The notes under the pieces were generated by a model. It had not been told where the DNA came from, made no database searches, and saw nothing but the letters and a program-made list of their open reading frames with translations. The position numbers were made by a program, and so were the translations under genes. From DASUSH01 sp963785155 (GTDB taxonomy: Bacteria; Actinomycetota; Thermoleophilia; Solirubrobacterales; 70-9), in contig CAWAUB010000010.1 in assembly GCA_963785155.1 (NCBI GenBank), forward strand, positions 1 to 64,000: DNA of 64,000 nt. Reading direction: 5' to 3'. Position 1 is the stretch's first letter; each line of letters opens with the position of its first letter. Of this stretch, positions 1 to 9,400 are shown piece after piece.

Positions 1-37
1 GCTTCGGAACTATGACGTTCCGCTTATCGTTTGGCGC

Positions 38-1177
38 TTGACAGGGGAGCAGCCATCGGCGCTCGGCGGACGCCGGATCGTCATCGCCCACGACTTCATG
101 GAGACCTATGGAGGCGCGGAGCGGATCACCGCGGAGATCGCGGCCCTGCTCCCGGACGCCTCCGTCCACACCCTTCTGGGCCGCCCGGAGGTGCTCCGTC
201 GGATGGGAATTGAATCTCGGGCTCATAGCGTCCTGCCTCCGCGACCGTGGATCTACAGCAACTACCGAGTCGGCACCCCGCTGTTCCCGGCTCTCGCGGC
301 GGCGACACCACTTCCGGAGGCCGACCTCCTGCTGACCCTGAGCTACGGATTCACGCACTGGATGCGAACTCCCAACCACGCCCCCCAGGTGTGCTTTTGC
401 TACAGCCCGCTCCGATTCGCGTGGTCGATGACCGACGCCTATCGGTCGACCTGGTCTCGCAGCGGCCTCGACGGTGCTGCCTTCGGCGCCTTCGCGGCGA
501 CCATGCGGGCGGCCGATCGCCGCGCGGCGCGCAGGCCGGGGATGTATCTCACCTACTCGGACTACGTCGCATCCCAGGTCGAGCGGTTCTACGGCCGCAC
601 CGCGCAGGTGGTCGGGGCTCCCGTGGATTGCGAGGTCTTCCGGCCCGATCCCGACGCCGCGGTCGACGACTACTACCTCTTCTGCGGGCGGCTGATCGAG
701 CCCTACAAGCGGGTCTCGGCGACCATCGATGCGTTTCGGGACCTCCCCCACCGGCTGATCATCGCCGGTGACGGCCCCGACGCGGCGCGCCTGCGCGAGG
801 GCGCTCCGGACAACGTCGAGTTCGTCGGCCCGCTCCTCGACGACGAGCTCGTTCCGCTGATGCAACGCTGCGCGGCGCTCGTGTTCCCGAGCCAGGACGA
901 CCTCGGGCTGCTGCCGATCGAGGTGATGGCGTGCGGCCGGCCGGTCGTCGCCTATGGCGCGGGAGGCCCGCTCGAAACCGTCGTCCCGGGGGTGACCGGT
1001 GAGCTTTTCTCGAGTCAGGACGCGGCCGCGATCGGCGACGCGATCCGGAGCTTCGATCCGGGCGCATACGATCCGGGCCGGATCCGCGACCACGCCCTGC
1101 ACTGGGATCGTCCGCGTTTCGCCGACCGGCTCCTCGGCGTACTCGGCGAGTTCCTCGCCACGAATCCGGCGAGCTGA
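38..1177 (+). CDS. GT4-family glycosyltransferase
   Basis: Cytoplasmic GT-B fold glycosyltransferase that probably adds a sugar to a lipid-linked surface polysaccharide precursor. The N-terminal Rossmann half carries the donor-loop-like stretch HDFMETYGGAERI (about residues 18-30). The C-terminal half has the nucleotide-sugar segment YLFCGRLIEPYKR (about 213-225) and the family signature DDLGLLPIEVMACG (about 287-300). In the usual EX7E motif the first acidic residue is Asp here. The start used is a TTG, but the frame is open to the left edge of the window, so the true start may lie further upstream. It is convergent with the next gene, the two stops being adjacent. The acceptor and donor sugars cannot be told from sequence. 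Confidence 0.85.
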   Translation: MTGEQPSALGGRRIVIAHDFMETYGGAERITAEIAALLPDASVHTLLGRPEVLRRMGIESRAHSVLPPRPWIYSNYRVGTPLFPALAAATPLPEADLLLTLSYGFTHWMRTPNHAPQVCFCYSPLRFAWSMTDAYRSTWSRSGLDGAAFGAFAATMRAADRRAARRPGMYLTYSDYVASQVERFYGRTAQVVGAPVDCEVFRPDPDAAVDDYYLFCGRLIEPYKRVSATIDAFRDLPHRLIIAGDGPDAARLREGAPDNVEFVGPLLDDELVPLMQRCAALVFPSQDDLGLLPIEVMACGRPVVAYGAGGPLETVVPGVTGELFSSQDAAAIGDAIRSFDPGAYDPGRIRDHALHWDRPRFADRLLGVLGEFLATNPAS

Positions 1178-2297
1178 TCAGCCGGAGCGGATCGCCGTTG
1201 CAAGAGCTTCGGCCTGACGCTCGGCGTCGTATCGGCTCCGGACCCGTTCGCGGCCGGCTTCGCCCATTCCTCGTGGCGCGCTCGGGATCCGAGAGAAGCG
1301 TCAGCACGGCGGCCGCGCCCTCCTCGGCATCGCCTGGCCCGTAGAGGAGTCCTGTTACTCCGTGCTCGACGATCTCGAGCGCTCCCCCGGCGCGGGGAGC
1401 GACCACCGGCAACCCGCTCGCCATCGCCTCCAGCAGGACGAGTCCGAACGGCTCGTCGTCGCGGCAGTGAAGGAGCATCCCCGCTCCCTTCAGGGCTTCC
1501 GCGACGTCGCTGCTGAAGCCGCTGAAGCTGACGCGGTCGCGAAGCCTCGGATCCCTCTCGACACGACGCTTGAGCTCGTCCGCGAGCTCGTAGTCCTCGC
1601 GCCGGTATTGCGGTTGGCCAACGACCCGCAGCCGGAACTCGGGCGCTCGAGCCGCCACGCGTTCGGCGATGTCGATCGCGAGGTCGGTCCGCTTCGTCGG
1701 GGAGACGTGCCCGAGGATCACGGCGTGAGCGGCTCCCGGATCGACCTCGGACGAGCTGAAGCGGCCGGCGTCAACCCCCGGAGGAATCACCGCCATCCGC
1801 TGCCCGAGCTTGGTCTGGGGGCCGGCGTCCTCGGCGACGTAGTTCGAGATCGCGATGACCGTGTCCGCGAGCCGGGCGACCAACGAGACGAGCAGGCGCA
1901 CCGGTCCTCGCGGGGGAAGGCGATCCGGCACGTACCAGACGACCCGACGCCCCAGTCCCAACGCGCCCACCGCGGCGATCATCCCGGGTCGAATGGCGGT
2001 TCCGTAGATGATCGTGCGATCCGGGTGCTTCCGGATCAATGCACGCAGGTCGCGCGCGGCCAGGACCCCGCGCACCGCCGAGCGCACCGTCTCGAGTGCT
2101 CCGCCACTGTGGCGGAGCACTCGGAACGGCAGCGGCGCCGTTTCGATGCCCTCGGATCGCGCGAGCTCCTCGGTGGGCGATTCCGGCGGGCACACAAGAA
2201 GAGCGTCAGGATCGGATCGCAACAGCGGCAGGTGGAGTAGCTCGGCGCCGCTGTACTTGGCCTGGTTCATCACGTAGAGGACGCGGTCGGCCATCAC
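1178..2297 (-). CDS. GT4-family glycosyltransferase (one frameshift)
   Basis: Second GT-B glycosyltransferase of the polysaccharide cluster, with the N-terminal MNQAKYSGAELLHL segment, VILGHVSPTKRTD donor-domain start (about residue 193) and an intact EX7E motif in EPFGLVLLEAM (about 282-292). The frame breaks near position 1270. Shifting one base there restores a normal C-terminus that continues MGEAGRERVRSRYDAERQ and stops at 1178, just after the stop of the convergent neighbour. Without the repair the protein would run on as arginine-rich nonsense. The start is GTG 2297 or ATG 2294. It overlaps the stop of the upstream O-antigen-ligase-like gene (TGATG), so the two are probably translationally coupled. 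Confidence 0.85.
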
Positions 2298-4355
2298 TCA
2301 GCCAGTTCCTCCGCTTGACGCTCCTGCCGCCGAAAGTAGATACGCGTGAGATCGCGCTTCGTGAAGACCTGCTGCCCATACAGGAAGAACGGCGAGTAGT
2401 ACGGCAGCTGAGGGGCGAGCTTCCTGCCTCCGTTGAACGTCCTGGACCGCTGCCCGCCGGTCGCCCTGGTCGGCCTCGATCGGGGCCAGGACGAGCGGCC
2501 ACTCCCAGTTCTCCGGCTCGCGTTCGATCGCCGCTTCGATCTCGTCGTGTGCCGCCTCCAGGTCGCCCGCCTCCTGCTCGACGACGGCGAGCTGGGCATG
2601 CGGGCTTGCCGCCCAGGACTGGGCGTCGACCGCCTGCTGCGCCGAGAGCCCGAGCGGCTGTGACGTCGCCTGCCGAAAGCGCCTCCTCGCTCGCGCGCAC
2701 CCGCTGCGTCGCGACGATCCCCGGGATCAACACGAGCACGACCAGCAGAGCGCCGACGACCACCGCGGCCCGCCCGCCGGGCCTGAGCAGGGCGCCGCGC
2801 CGGCTGCTGCGCGCTCGTCTCGTCGAACCTGCCGCGGCGGCGACGGCGACGCCGCCGATGCCGAGCACGGCGACCGCGGTCTCCTCCCACATCCAGTCGA
2901 CGCCGGCGCTCACGCAGAAGACGATGAAGGCGCTGGTTAGCGCCACGCTCGCGGCGATGTCTCCCGGCCGCTCGAGCTGCCGCGGGCGGTGAGAGCCACG
3001 GCCAAGAGGCCGAGGAGCCCTGTGACCAGGAGGATCGTGCCAGGGAATCCGAGCTCGGCGGCGTGTTCGAGATAGAGGGAATGGGCATCCCGGACGTACT
3101 CGGGGTCGTCCGCCTCGCGCAGCCAGAAGAACTCGAAGGTCCCGGCGCCGACGCCGCGCATCGGCTCCGTCTCGAAGGCGTCGATCGCGGCGTTCCAGAT
3201 GTCGTTGCGGTTGCCGCCGGCGGTGGTCAGGCGCTCAGCCGGATCCGAACCGGCGACCGGAGCATCCTCGGAGCGGAACTCGTCCCACCAGTCCGAGATC
3301 GGGCCGCGCCCTCCCACCGCGGCGGCGAGCAGGACGATCACGAGGATCGCCGGAACCGCCCAGCGAGCCTGTGCTCTCGGCAAACGGGCTCGGTCCGCCT
3401 TCATCACCGAGGTCATCACGACGGCGCCGACGCAGATCGCGCCGCCAACCGCGAGCGCGAGCACGACCTCTCCCGCTCCGGAGCCGCCGGTCGCCTCGGC
3501 GATCTCCTCGTTGCCGCGAACGGCGAGGATCGCCGCCCCGGTCCCCGCCCCAGCGGCGAGAACATGCACGAACGCGGTCCAGCGGTTGCGGCTCAGGACG
3601 AGGATCGCGACCAGCGCCGTCGCCGTGCCGACCACGCCCCCGCGGGAATAGCTGAGGTAGACGGCGAGGCCGGCGATCGGCACGGCCGCAAGGCTGATGG
3701 CGCGGGTGAGCGCGAGGCGCGCGTGGGCGCTCCAAGCCAGGCCGATCGCGCAGCACATCGCGCCCCAGGTGCCAACCGCGTTCCAGTAGTCGAGCGGGAA
3801 GTCGAGGCGGTCGGTCCGGAACTGGGTGGCGACATCGGTCGCGCCCGGGAACGTTCCCGGGGAAAGGCGGCTCGCGACCGCGATCGCCGCGATGCCCAGC
3901 GCGGCCACCGAGAGCCCCGCCGCCGCAGCGCGGAACGTGTCGCGATTCAGCGCGGTCAGCGCGAGGACCGCGATCCCGGCGTAACCGAGAAAGCGGGCGA
4001 GCTCCGCCGCCGTGCGCTCGTCGCTCGCGGTCCAGCCGAAGCTGAGCAGCATCCAGAGCACGAGCCCGGCAGCGGCGATCGCCGGCACGAGCAAGATGCG
4101 CCCCGGCGAGCTACGAGGCAGGACGCCGAGCGCGAAACCGACCGCGATCACTCCCCAGATCACCACCGAAACCGATTGGCGGACGACGATGTCGTAGCCG
4201 CCGCCTTCGAGGGCCAGGACGACGACGAGCGCGAAGGCCGCGGCGAACGCAATCGCGCGCCGAACGAGGAGGCGCGTAGGCGTGTTGCTCCACGGCCACT
4301 GGCGCGGAGCCCGGTGAGGACCGCCCTCACCCGCGGATTTGAACTGGCGACTCAC
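2294..4355 (-). CDS. O-antigen ligase/polymerase-type membrane protein (three frameshifts)
   Basis: Multi-pass inner-membrane protein of the Wzy/WaaL (O-antigen ligase) superfamily, expected to polymerise or ligate glycan repeat units. About ten hydrophobic segments are visible. The typical periplasmic loop contains NRNDIWNAAIDAFETEPMRG and GTFEFFWL, followed by DAHSLYLEHAAELG, the His-containing family hallmark. Reading continues past an in-frame stop only after frame corrections near 2980, 2640 and 2440. The restored tail has two more membrane segments and a soluble TPR-like end (AQSWAASPHAQLAVVEQEAG). The GTG at 4355 is the suggested start. A longer open frame to 4535 overlaps the divergent surface-protein gene and looks non-coding. 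The end overlaps the next glycosyltransferase start. Confidence 0.75.
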
Positions 4356-4402
4356 CGAAGCGGGCTGGGTACTATGACGGCCTCGGTACGTAGGGGTTGC
4401 AG

Positions 4403-4884
4403 GTGAAATTCTCGAACATCGTCGCATCGATTGCCGTGTTCGCGCTCGCCTCGCTTGCGGGTGGCGGCGTGGCCGCGGCGCAAGCGCCGCCGGCCGCGGT
4501 TGACCAGTACAGGCCTGCCCCGCCCGGGAACCCACCTGAGAACGGTCGGCCGGGGGGCCCGAACGGCTCCGACCCAGCCGGCCCCGGCGCTGCCGTCACG
4601 GGAGCCCCAGCCGTCGGCCCGGGCGAGCCCCCGTCCCGATCGACGAGAGCACGGCCGGTGATGGCAAGGCCGACCGCGGTGGCGGCGGAGGGAGCAAGGA
4701 CACCCAGGCGCGGAGCAGCGATGACGATTTCCAGGGGGCGGACGGCCCGGGTATCGCCGGCTACCCGCTCACCTCGTCGTTGCTGGTCCTGATCATCGCG
4801 ATCGTGATCGGCCTCTGCGCCGCGCTCGGCGTTGCGGCATGGCGCCGGTACCGCGGCGGCGCCGCGCTTGCCGGGTCGAGCTAG
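4403..4884 (+). CDS. Small anchored cell-surface protein (one frameshift)
   Basis: Unknown function. A signal peptide (VKFSNIVASIAVFALASLAGG) is followed by a Pro/Gly-rich low-complexity region. After a one-base correction in a C-run near 4637 the frame continues through an Asp/Gly/Ser-rich stretch to a C-terminal membrane helix (SLLVLIIAIVIGLCAALGV) and a basic tail (RRYRGG). This is the layout of a protein exported and anchored by its C-terminus, but no LPXTG sorting signal is present. It is divergent from the O-antigen-ligase-like gene and sits 7 bases upstream of a secreted glycosidase, so it may belong to polysaccharide export or the cell envelope. The start is GTG 4403, with TTG 4397 as alternative. 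Confidence 0.6.
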
Positions 4885-4891
4885 TGGCCTG

Positions 4892-6315
4892 ATGCGCCGG
4901 CCGCACGTTCGAGCTCCGCTCGGGCTGGTCGCGGCGCTCGCCGCGCTCGTGCTCGGCGCCTGGCCGCAGCCCGCCTGGAGCCGTGGGATCACGCTCGGCT
5001 TCGGCGATCCGGCCTTCAACGAATCGGCGCGCGACACGGCGCTCGACCAGAGCGTGGCCGCCGGGGCCCAGATGGTCCGGCTCGGCGTCAATCTGGGCCG
5101 CGGTCGCGCCGCAGCGGCCTGCCAATCCCTCGAACCCTGCCGACCCCGCCTACCGGTTCGCGAACGTCGATGCCGCCGTGCGGTCCGCGAGCGCGCGCGG
5201 GCTCGCAGGTGCTGCTCGAGCTGGGGCGGGCACCCGGCTGGGCCGAAGGCCCGAATCGGCCCGGCCGATGCGCCGCCCGGCGAACATGGCGCCCGGACGC
5301 CGGCGCCTACGGGCAGTTCGCCCGTGCGGTGGCGGTGCGATACAGCGGCGGGTTCTCAGCCGGGATCGGTCAGCCGGCCCTGCCGCAGGTGAGCCGCTAC
5401 CAGGCATGGAACGAGCCGAACCTGACCACCTACCTGACCCCGCAGGGAAGCGACGGGGATCCCGAGTCGGCGCGCACCTACCGGGGTCTCCTCAGCGCCT
5501 TCTACGCCGGGGTGAAGAGCGTCGATCCGGGCAACCTCGTCGTGAGCGCCGGCACCGCCCCATACGGCGGCGCGACCCAGTCCGGCAGCCCGCGGACGCA
5601 CCCGGTCTCGTTCCTGCGCGAGCTCCTCTGCCTCAACGGCGGAAGCCTCGCGGCCGCGGGTTGCGACGAGCCGGTGCCGCTCGACGTCCTCGCCCACCAC
5701 CCGATCAACGCCGGGAGCCCGTTCGAGCGCGCGGAGCATCCGGCGGATGCGACCACGCCGGACATCGGCCGCATCCGGAACGTGCTGCGGGAGGCGGAAC
5801 GAAAGCGCCTGGTCGTGCCGAGCGGATCGCACCCGATCTGGGTAACCGAGTTCTGGTGGGAAACCGATCCCCCCGACCGCACCTACGGGATTCCCGAGCG
5901 GACCCAGGCCCGCTATACGGCGGAGGCGCTGTACCTCTTCTGGAAGCAGCGCGTTCCGCTCGTGCTCGGACTGCAGCTCGCCGACTCGCCGATCGACCCC
6001 GCCGCGCCCGGCGACAGCTTTCAGACAGGTGTGTTCTTCAGCGACGGCACGGCGAAGGACTCGCTGAGCGCTTTCCGCTTCCCGCTCGTCGGGGTGCTCG
6101 GGCGCCGGGCGACCCAGGTCTGGGGGCGAGCGCCAGCGGACGGGCGCCTGCGGATCCAGCAGCGCCTGCGGGGCCGCTGGCGGACGGCCGATCGCGTCAC
6201 CGTCGATGCGGGTTCGGTCTTCAAAAGCCGGCTGCGCGGCCACAGGAAGGCGAAGCTGCGTGCCCGGGTCGGCGGCGAGACCAGCCACGCCTATCGGCCG
6301 CGGCCGAAGAACTGA
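4892..6315 (+). CDS. Secreted clan GH-A glycoside hydrolase (frameshifts)
   Basis: Exported glycosidase resembling GH5/GH39 enzymes often found in exopolysaccharide clusters. The signal peptide is LGLVAALAALVLGAWPQPAWS. After frame corrections near 5095, 5205 and a compensating pair near 5260-5285 the TIM-barrel reads through. YQAWNEPNLTTYL carries the WNEP motif with the acid/base Glu, and PIWVTEFWWETDPP the probable nucleophile Glu. A short basic C-terminal domain (after about residue 390) ends in GGETSHAYRPRPKN. It may trim or remodel the polysaccharide made by the neighbouring transferases. The substrate is unknown. The second GH-A gene at 9397-10544 is a distant paralogue. Confidence 0.75.
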
Positions 6316-6389
6316 CGCATTCGTGCATTCGTCTCCGCTTGCAATTCGCTAACAGGTTCGTTACCCTTCGGCGGCGCCGAGGGGGTGCA

Positions 6390-6430
6390 CCGCCTGGGGA
6401 GGCGGAGAAATAAGCGGCCGGGGTGGCCGC
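6390..6430. other. Pair of perfect hairpins with G-rich loops in a 5' leader
   Basis: The 228-base gap before the sugar transferase gene holds two perfect 6-bp hairpins. CCGCCT/AGGCGG at 6390-6405 has a GGGG loop, and GCGGCC/GGCCGC at 6414-6430 has a GGGGT loop. Further G5 runs lie at 6381 and near 6444. On the minus strand these become C-loop hairpins, superficially like the actinobacterial 6C RNA, but the loops have only four C's. The function is unknown; a regulatory leader is possible. No promoter could be assigned with confidence. Confidence 0.4.
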
Positions 6431-6543
6431 GACGACGTTGCCGTGGGGGTAGAGACATCACTTTTCATCGAATTTCCGACGAGCGCGTGACGTTCGCCGC
6501 CCGTTTCCGTTCGTAGTGTCGAATGGGTAACGGGGAACTGACA

Positions 6544-8049
6544 ATGAGCTCGTCGATGGCGACCCCTGGGGGCGGCCTCGACATCCTGGATGCGCTCGAC
6601 GGCCCGCAGTCCGAGGTCGACGACAGCCAGCTCACCTCAGACGTCGCCGAGGCCCGCCCGTGGGAGTTCACGGTCCGATCCCCCGCCCGCAACGCGACTC
6701 GCCGGCGTGACGCGATCTACAAGCGCCTGCTCGCCGTTGCCGACGTCCTCGGGCTAGGAGCTGCGATCGCGATCGCGATGGTCCTGGTCGACGGCGTCGC
6801 GCTCAGCCCCTACGTTCTGCTCGCCGCGCCCGCGATCATCGTTTCCGCGAAGGTCCTCGGCCTCTACGACCGCGACCAGCACATCGTCCACAAGACCACG
6901 CTGGACGAGCTACCAAAGCTGTTCCAGTTGACGATCCTGATCGCATTCTGCGCCTCCCTTCTCCAGGGGCCGCTCGTCGACGGAATGCTCAGCGCCGCCG
7001 GCCTCCTGGCCTTCGCCGCAACGTTCTTCATCGGTGTCGCTACCGTCCGCGCCGGCGCGCGCCAGGTCGCCAAGCAGCTCGCGCCCCCCGAACGCTGCGT
7101 CGTCATCGGCGATCAGGACCATGCGGACGAGCTCGCCACGAAGGTCGAGGCGAGCGGCGGCACCACGGTCGAATTCGTCGGTCGTTTCGATGCGGCGAAT
7201 GGCGAAGCCGGCTCTCCCGAGCGCCTCGACGGAATCGCCGATTTCCTCGTCGACAACGACATCCACCGCGTCGTCCTCGCTCCCGGAATGGAGCACCGCG
7301 GCGACATGCTTGCGCTCGTCGGGGAGATCAAGAGCCTCGGCGTGAAGATCAGCCTCCTGCCCTCCGTCTCACAGGCGGGCGGCACGTCCTTCGAGCTCGA
7401 CCGGATCAACGGGATCACCCTCCTGGGGATGCGCGGCTTCGAGTTCAGCCGGTCCTCGCTGATCCTCAAGCGCGCGATGGACGTCGCGATCTCCGGCGCA
7501 GCACTCCTCTTCCTCAGCCCGATGTTCCTGGCGATCGCCCTCGCGATCAAGCTCAATTCGCGCGGATCGGTCTTCTACCGCCAGACGCGCGTCGGTCGCC
7601 ATGGGAAGCCGTTCGAGATGCTCAAGTTCCGGACGATGCACAAGAACGCGCACTCGCTGCGCGCCGAGCTCGACCACCTGAACGAGGCGAGCGGCGGACT
7701 CTTCAAGATCGCTGACGACCCGCGCGTGACCCGGGTCGGCAAGCCCCTCCGTTCACTCTCACTGGACGAGCTGCCGCAGCTCTGGAACGTGCTCCGAGGC
7801 GAGATGAGCCTCGTCGGCCCGCGTCCGCTGGTCAGGGAAGAGGACCGCCTGATCCAGGGCTGGCATCGTCAGCGGCTCACGCTCACGCCCGGGATGACCG
7901 GTCACTGGCAGGTCATGGGCTCCGCCCGCCTGCCGCTCGACGAGATGGTCAAGCTCGACTACTCCTACGTGCAGAACTGGTCGGCGTGGAGCGACCTTCA
8001 GCTCCTGTTGCGGACGATCCCGTTCGTCGCCGCCCGCCGCGGCCTCTGA
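6544..8049 (+). CDS. Polyprenyl glycosylphosphotransferase (WbaP/CpsE-type initiating sugar transferase)
   Basis: Membrane enzyme that transfers a sugar-1-phosphate from a UDP-sugar to undecaprenyl phosphate, the first committed step of exopolysaccharide or O-antigen synthesis. Four N-terminal membrane helices (from about residue 65) are followed by a CoA-binding-like Rossmann domain (ERCVVIGDQDHADEL). A further helix (AMDVAISGAALLFLSPMFL) leads into the bacterial sugar transferase catalytic domain, with FEMLKFRTMHKNA, LSLDELPQLWNVLRGEMSLVGPRP and LTPGMTGHWQV, all hallmark motifs. ATG 6544 is preferred because GGGGA precedes it by seven bases; ATG 6523 is an in-frame alternative. It probably starts assembly of the glycan that the upstream transferases extend. 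Confidence 0.93.
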   Translation: MSSSMATPGGGLDILDALDGPQSEVDDSQLTSDVAEARPWEFTVRSPARNATRRRDAIYKRLLAVADVLGLGAAIAIAMVLVDGVALSPYVLLAAPAIIVSAKVLGLYDRDQHIVHKTTLDELPKLFQLTILIAFCASLLQGPLVDGMLSAAGLLAFAATFFIGVATVRAGARQVAKQLAPPERCVVIGDQDHADELATKVEASGGTTVEFVGRFDAANGEAGSPERLDGIADFLVDNDIHRVVLAPGMEHRGDMLALVGEIKSLGVKISLLPSVSQAGGTSFELDRINGITLLGMRGFEFSRSSLILKRAMDVAISGAALLFLSPMFLAIALAIKLNSRGSVFYRQTRVGRHGKPFEMLKFRTMHKNAHSLRAELDHLNEASGGLFKIADDPRVTRVGKPLRSLSLDELPQLWNVLRGEMSLVGPRPLVREEDRLIQGWHRQRLTLTPGMTGHWQVMGSARLPLDEMVKLDYSYVQNWSAWSDLQLLLRTIPFVAARRGL

Positions 8050-8068
8050 TTCCGGCGACACACTTGGC

Positions 8069-8689
8069 ATGAACGCGACGACGTTGACAGCACCGACCAA
8101 GAGCCTCAGCGGCGAGAAGGCGCGCCGGATCGTCGAAGCGATGCGTGAGAGCGTCGCCGAGGTCGGCATCGCCGGCTCGACCTTCGATCGTGTCTCGCGC
8201 AAGGCCGAGGTGAGCCGCGGGCTGCTCCACTACTACTTCGGGACGAAGGAGCGGCTGCTGGTCGACGTGATCCGCCGCGACACCGAGATCCGGGTCGCGA
8301 CGCTCGGCGCGGCGCTGCGCGAGGCAGAAACCGTCGACGAGGTGATCTTCGCCTTCTTCCGCGCCTTCGAGCGGACCATGCAGACCGAGACCGGCTACGT
8401 CTACATGGTCTCCGAGCTCTTCGTCGCCGGACGCGACAACGAGGAGATCCTGCGCGAGCTCGGCAACCTCTACGGCACCGCCCGCACGGCATTCTCGGAG
8501 ATCCTCCGCGAGAAGGAAGCTGACGGCGTTCTCAGGCTTCGCTTCCCAGCAGAGGACGTCCTCACCTACCTGTTCTCGGCGGGCGACGGAGCGGCCGTCC
8601 AGCGGCTCTCTCAGCCTGAGATCGACTTTTCCGGAGCCGACGGGCTCGCCTACGAGACGGCCCGCTTCCTACTTTGGGCGGACAAATGA
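8069..8689 (+). CDS. TetR-family transcriptional regulator
   Basis: Dimeric DNA-binding repressor of 206 residues, the usual TetR length. The N-terminal helix-turn-helix reads STFDRVSRKAEVSRGLLHYYFGTKE (about 37-61), including the conserved LLHYYFGTKE recognition segment. The C-terminal all-helical half would bind an unknown ligand. It begins 19 bases after the sugar transferase stop and could be co-transcribed with it. Its targets may be itself or nearby surface genes, but no operator was identified. Confidence 0.88.
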   Translation: MNATTLTAPTKSLSGEKARRIVEAMRESVAEVGIAGSTFDRVSRKAEVSRGLLHYYFGTKERLLVDVIRRDTEIRVATLGAALREAETVDEVIFAFFRAFERTMQTETGYVYMVSELFVAGRDNEEILRELGNLYGTARTAFSEILREKEADGVLRLRFPAEDVLTYLFSAGDGAAVQRLSQPEIDFSGADGLAYETARFLLWADK

Positions 8690-8758
8690 CCTGCGCAGGC
8701 CGCCCCGACATCCCGTATCTTTTCGTTGCTGCACCGTCCAACCGAGGGGAAAGGTGTG

Positions 8759-9400
8759 ATGGGGGATAGGACCAAAAGTTCGGGGACGCGCGCGAAAGTG
8801 CTCGTTCTGTTCTCGATCTGCGCGCTCGCAGGCGGTGCGCTCGCAGCCGCACTCACGACCGCGCAGGGACCCGGCGACTACGAGCCGTCGACGGTGACGA
8901 CGACCGTGACGGCGACGACTTCCACGACCACGCTCCCCTCCGGCGAGACCGTCGAGATCGTGATCAAGCTGAACCTGACGGGAACCGCCGGAACTCAGAA
9001 GGTCGGCGCGAACATCGTCGTCATCGTCAAGGCGACCGCCCAGGAGCGACGCCGTCAGGTAACGCAACCGATCCTCGTCTCGGGACACGGGAAGGTCGCG
9101 CTCAAGGTGGAGCCAGGTGGGCGAGGCAAGCGGTGCCTGGGCCGGCCAAAGGGCAAGGAAAAGAAGTGGAAGCTCGGCACCGACTTCAAGACGATCAGCA
9201 ACGGCGGCAAGACGAAGCTGAAGTTGAAGGTCCCCAAGAGTGCCCGCAAGACGATGAACAAGCAGATCATCTGCAAGGACTCGAAGGCCAAGGCGAAGGT
9301 CCGCATCGACGCAAGCGATGCCTTCGGTGCGGAGGGCACCAAGGACCGCACGGTGAAGCTCCGCCCGAACGACAAGTCCGCAAGCGCTCCGGCCGGCTAG
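8759..9400 (+). CDS. Secreted lysine-rich protein of unknown function
   Basis: No family recognised. A signal peptide or N-terminal anchor (VLVLFSICALAGGALAAALTT) precedes a Thr/Ser-rich linker (TVTTTVTATTSTTTLP, about residues 45-60). A basic beta-rich domain follows, with repeated Lys and Gly and two Cys residues (RCLG and IICKD) that could form a disulfide. The predicted charge is strongly positive, which may favour binding to anionic cell-wall polymers; this is inference. ATG 8759 is chosen because the strong Shine-Dalgarno GAGGGGAAAGG lies just before it. Its stop overlaps the stop of the convergent glycosidase (shared CTAG). Confidence 0.7.
   Translation: MGDRTKSSGTRAKVLVLFSICALAGGALAAALTTAQGPGDYEPSTVTTTVTATTSTTTLPSGETVEIVIKLNLTGTAGTQKVGANIVVIVKATAQERRRQVTQPILVSGHGKVALKVEPGGRGKRCLGRPKGKEKKWKLGTDFKTISNGGKTKLKLKVPKSARKTMNKQIICKDSKAKAKVRIDASDAFGAEGTKDRTVKLRPNDKSASAPAG

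Noticed and set aside
4355..4535. N-terminal extension of the O-antigen-ligase-like gene to 4535
   Set aside because: It overlaps the divergent surface-protein gene and is arginine-rich with no membrane segment.
4770..4884. LPXTG-type sortase signal at the end of the small surface protein
   Set aside because: The sequence before the membrane helix reads GYPLTSS; no LPXTG-like motif is present, only a C-terminal helix and basic tail.
6381..6450. 6C RNA on the minus strand
   Set aside because: Loops contain only four C's, whereas the 6C class needs at least six; kept only as an unassigned hairpin pair.
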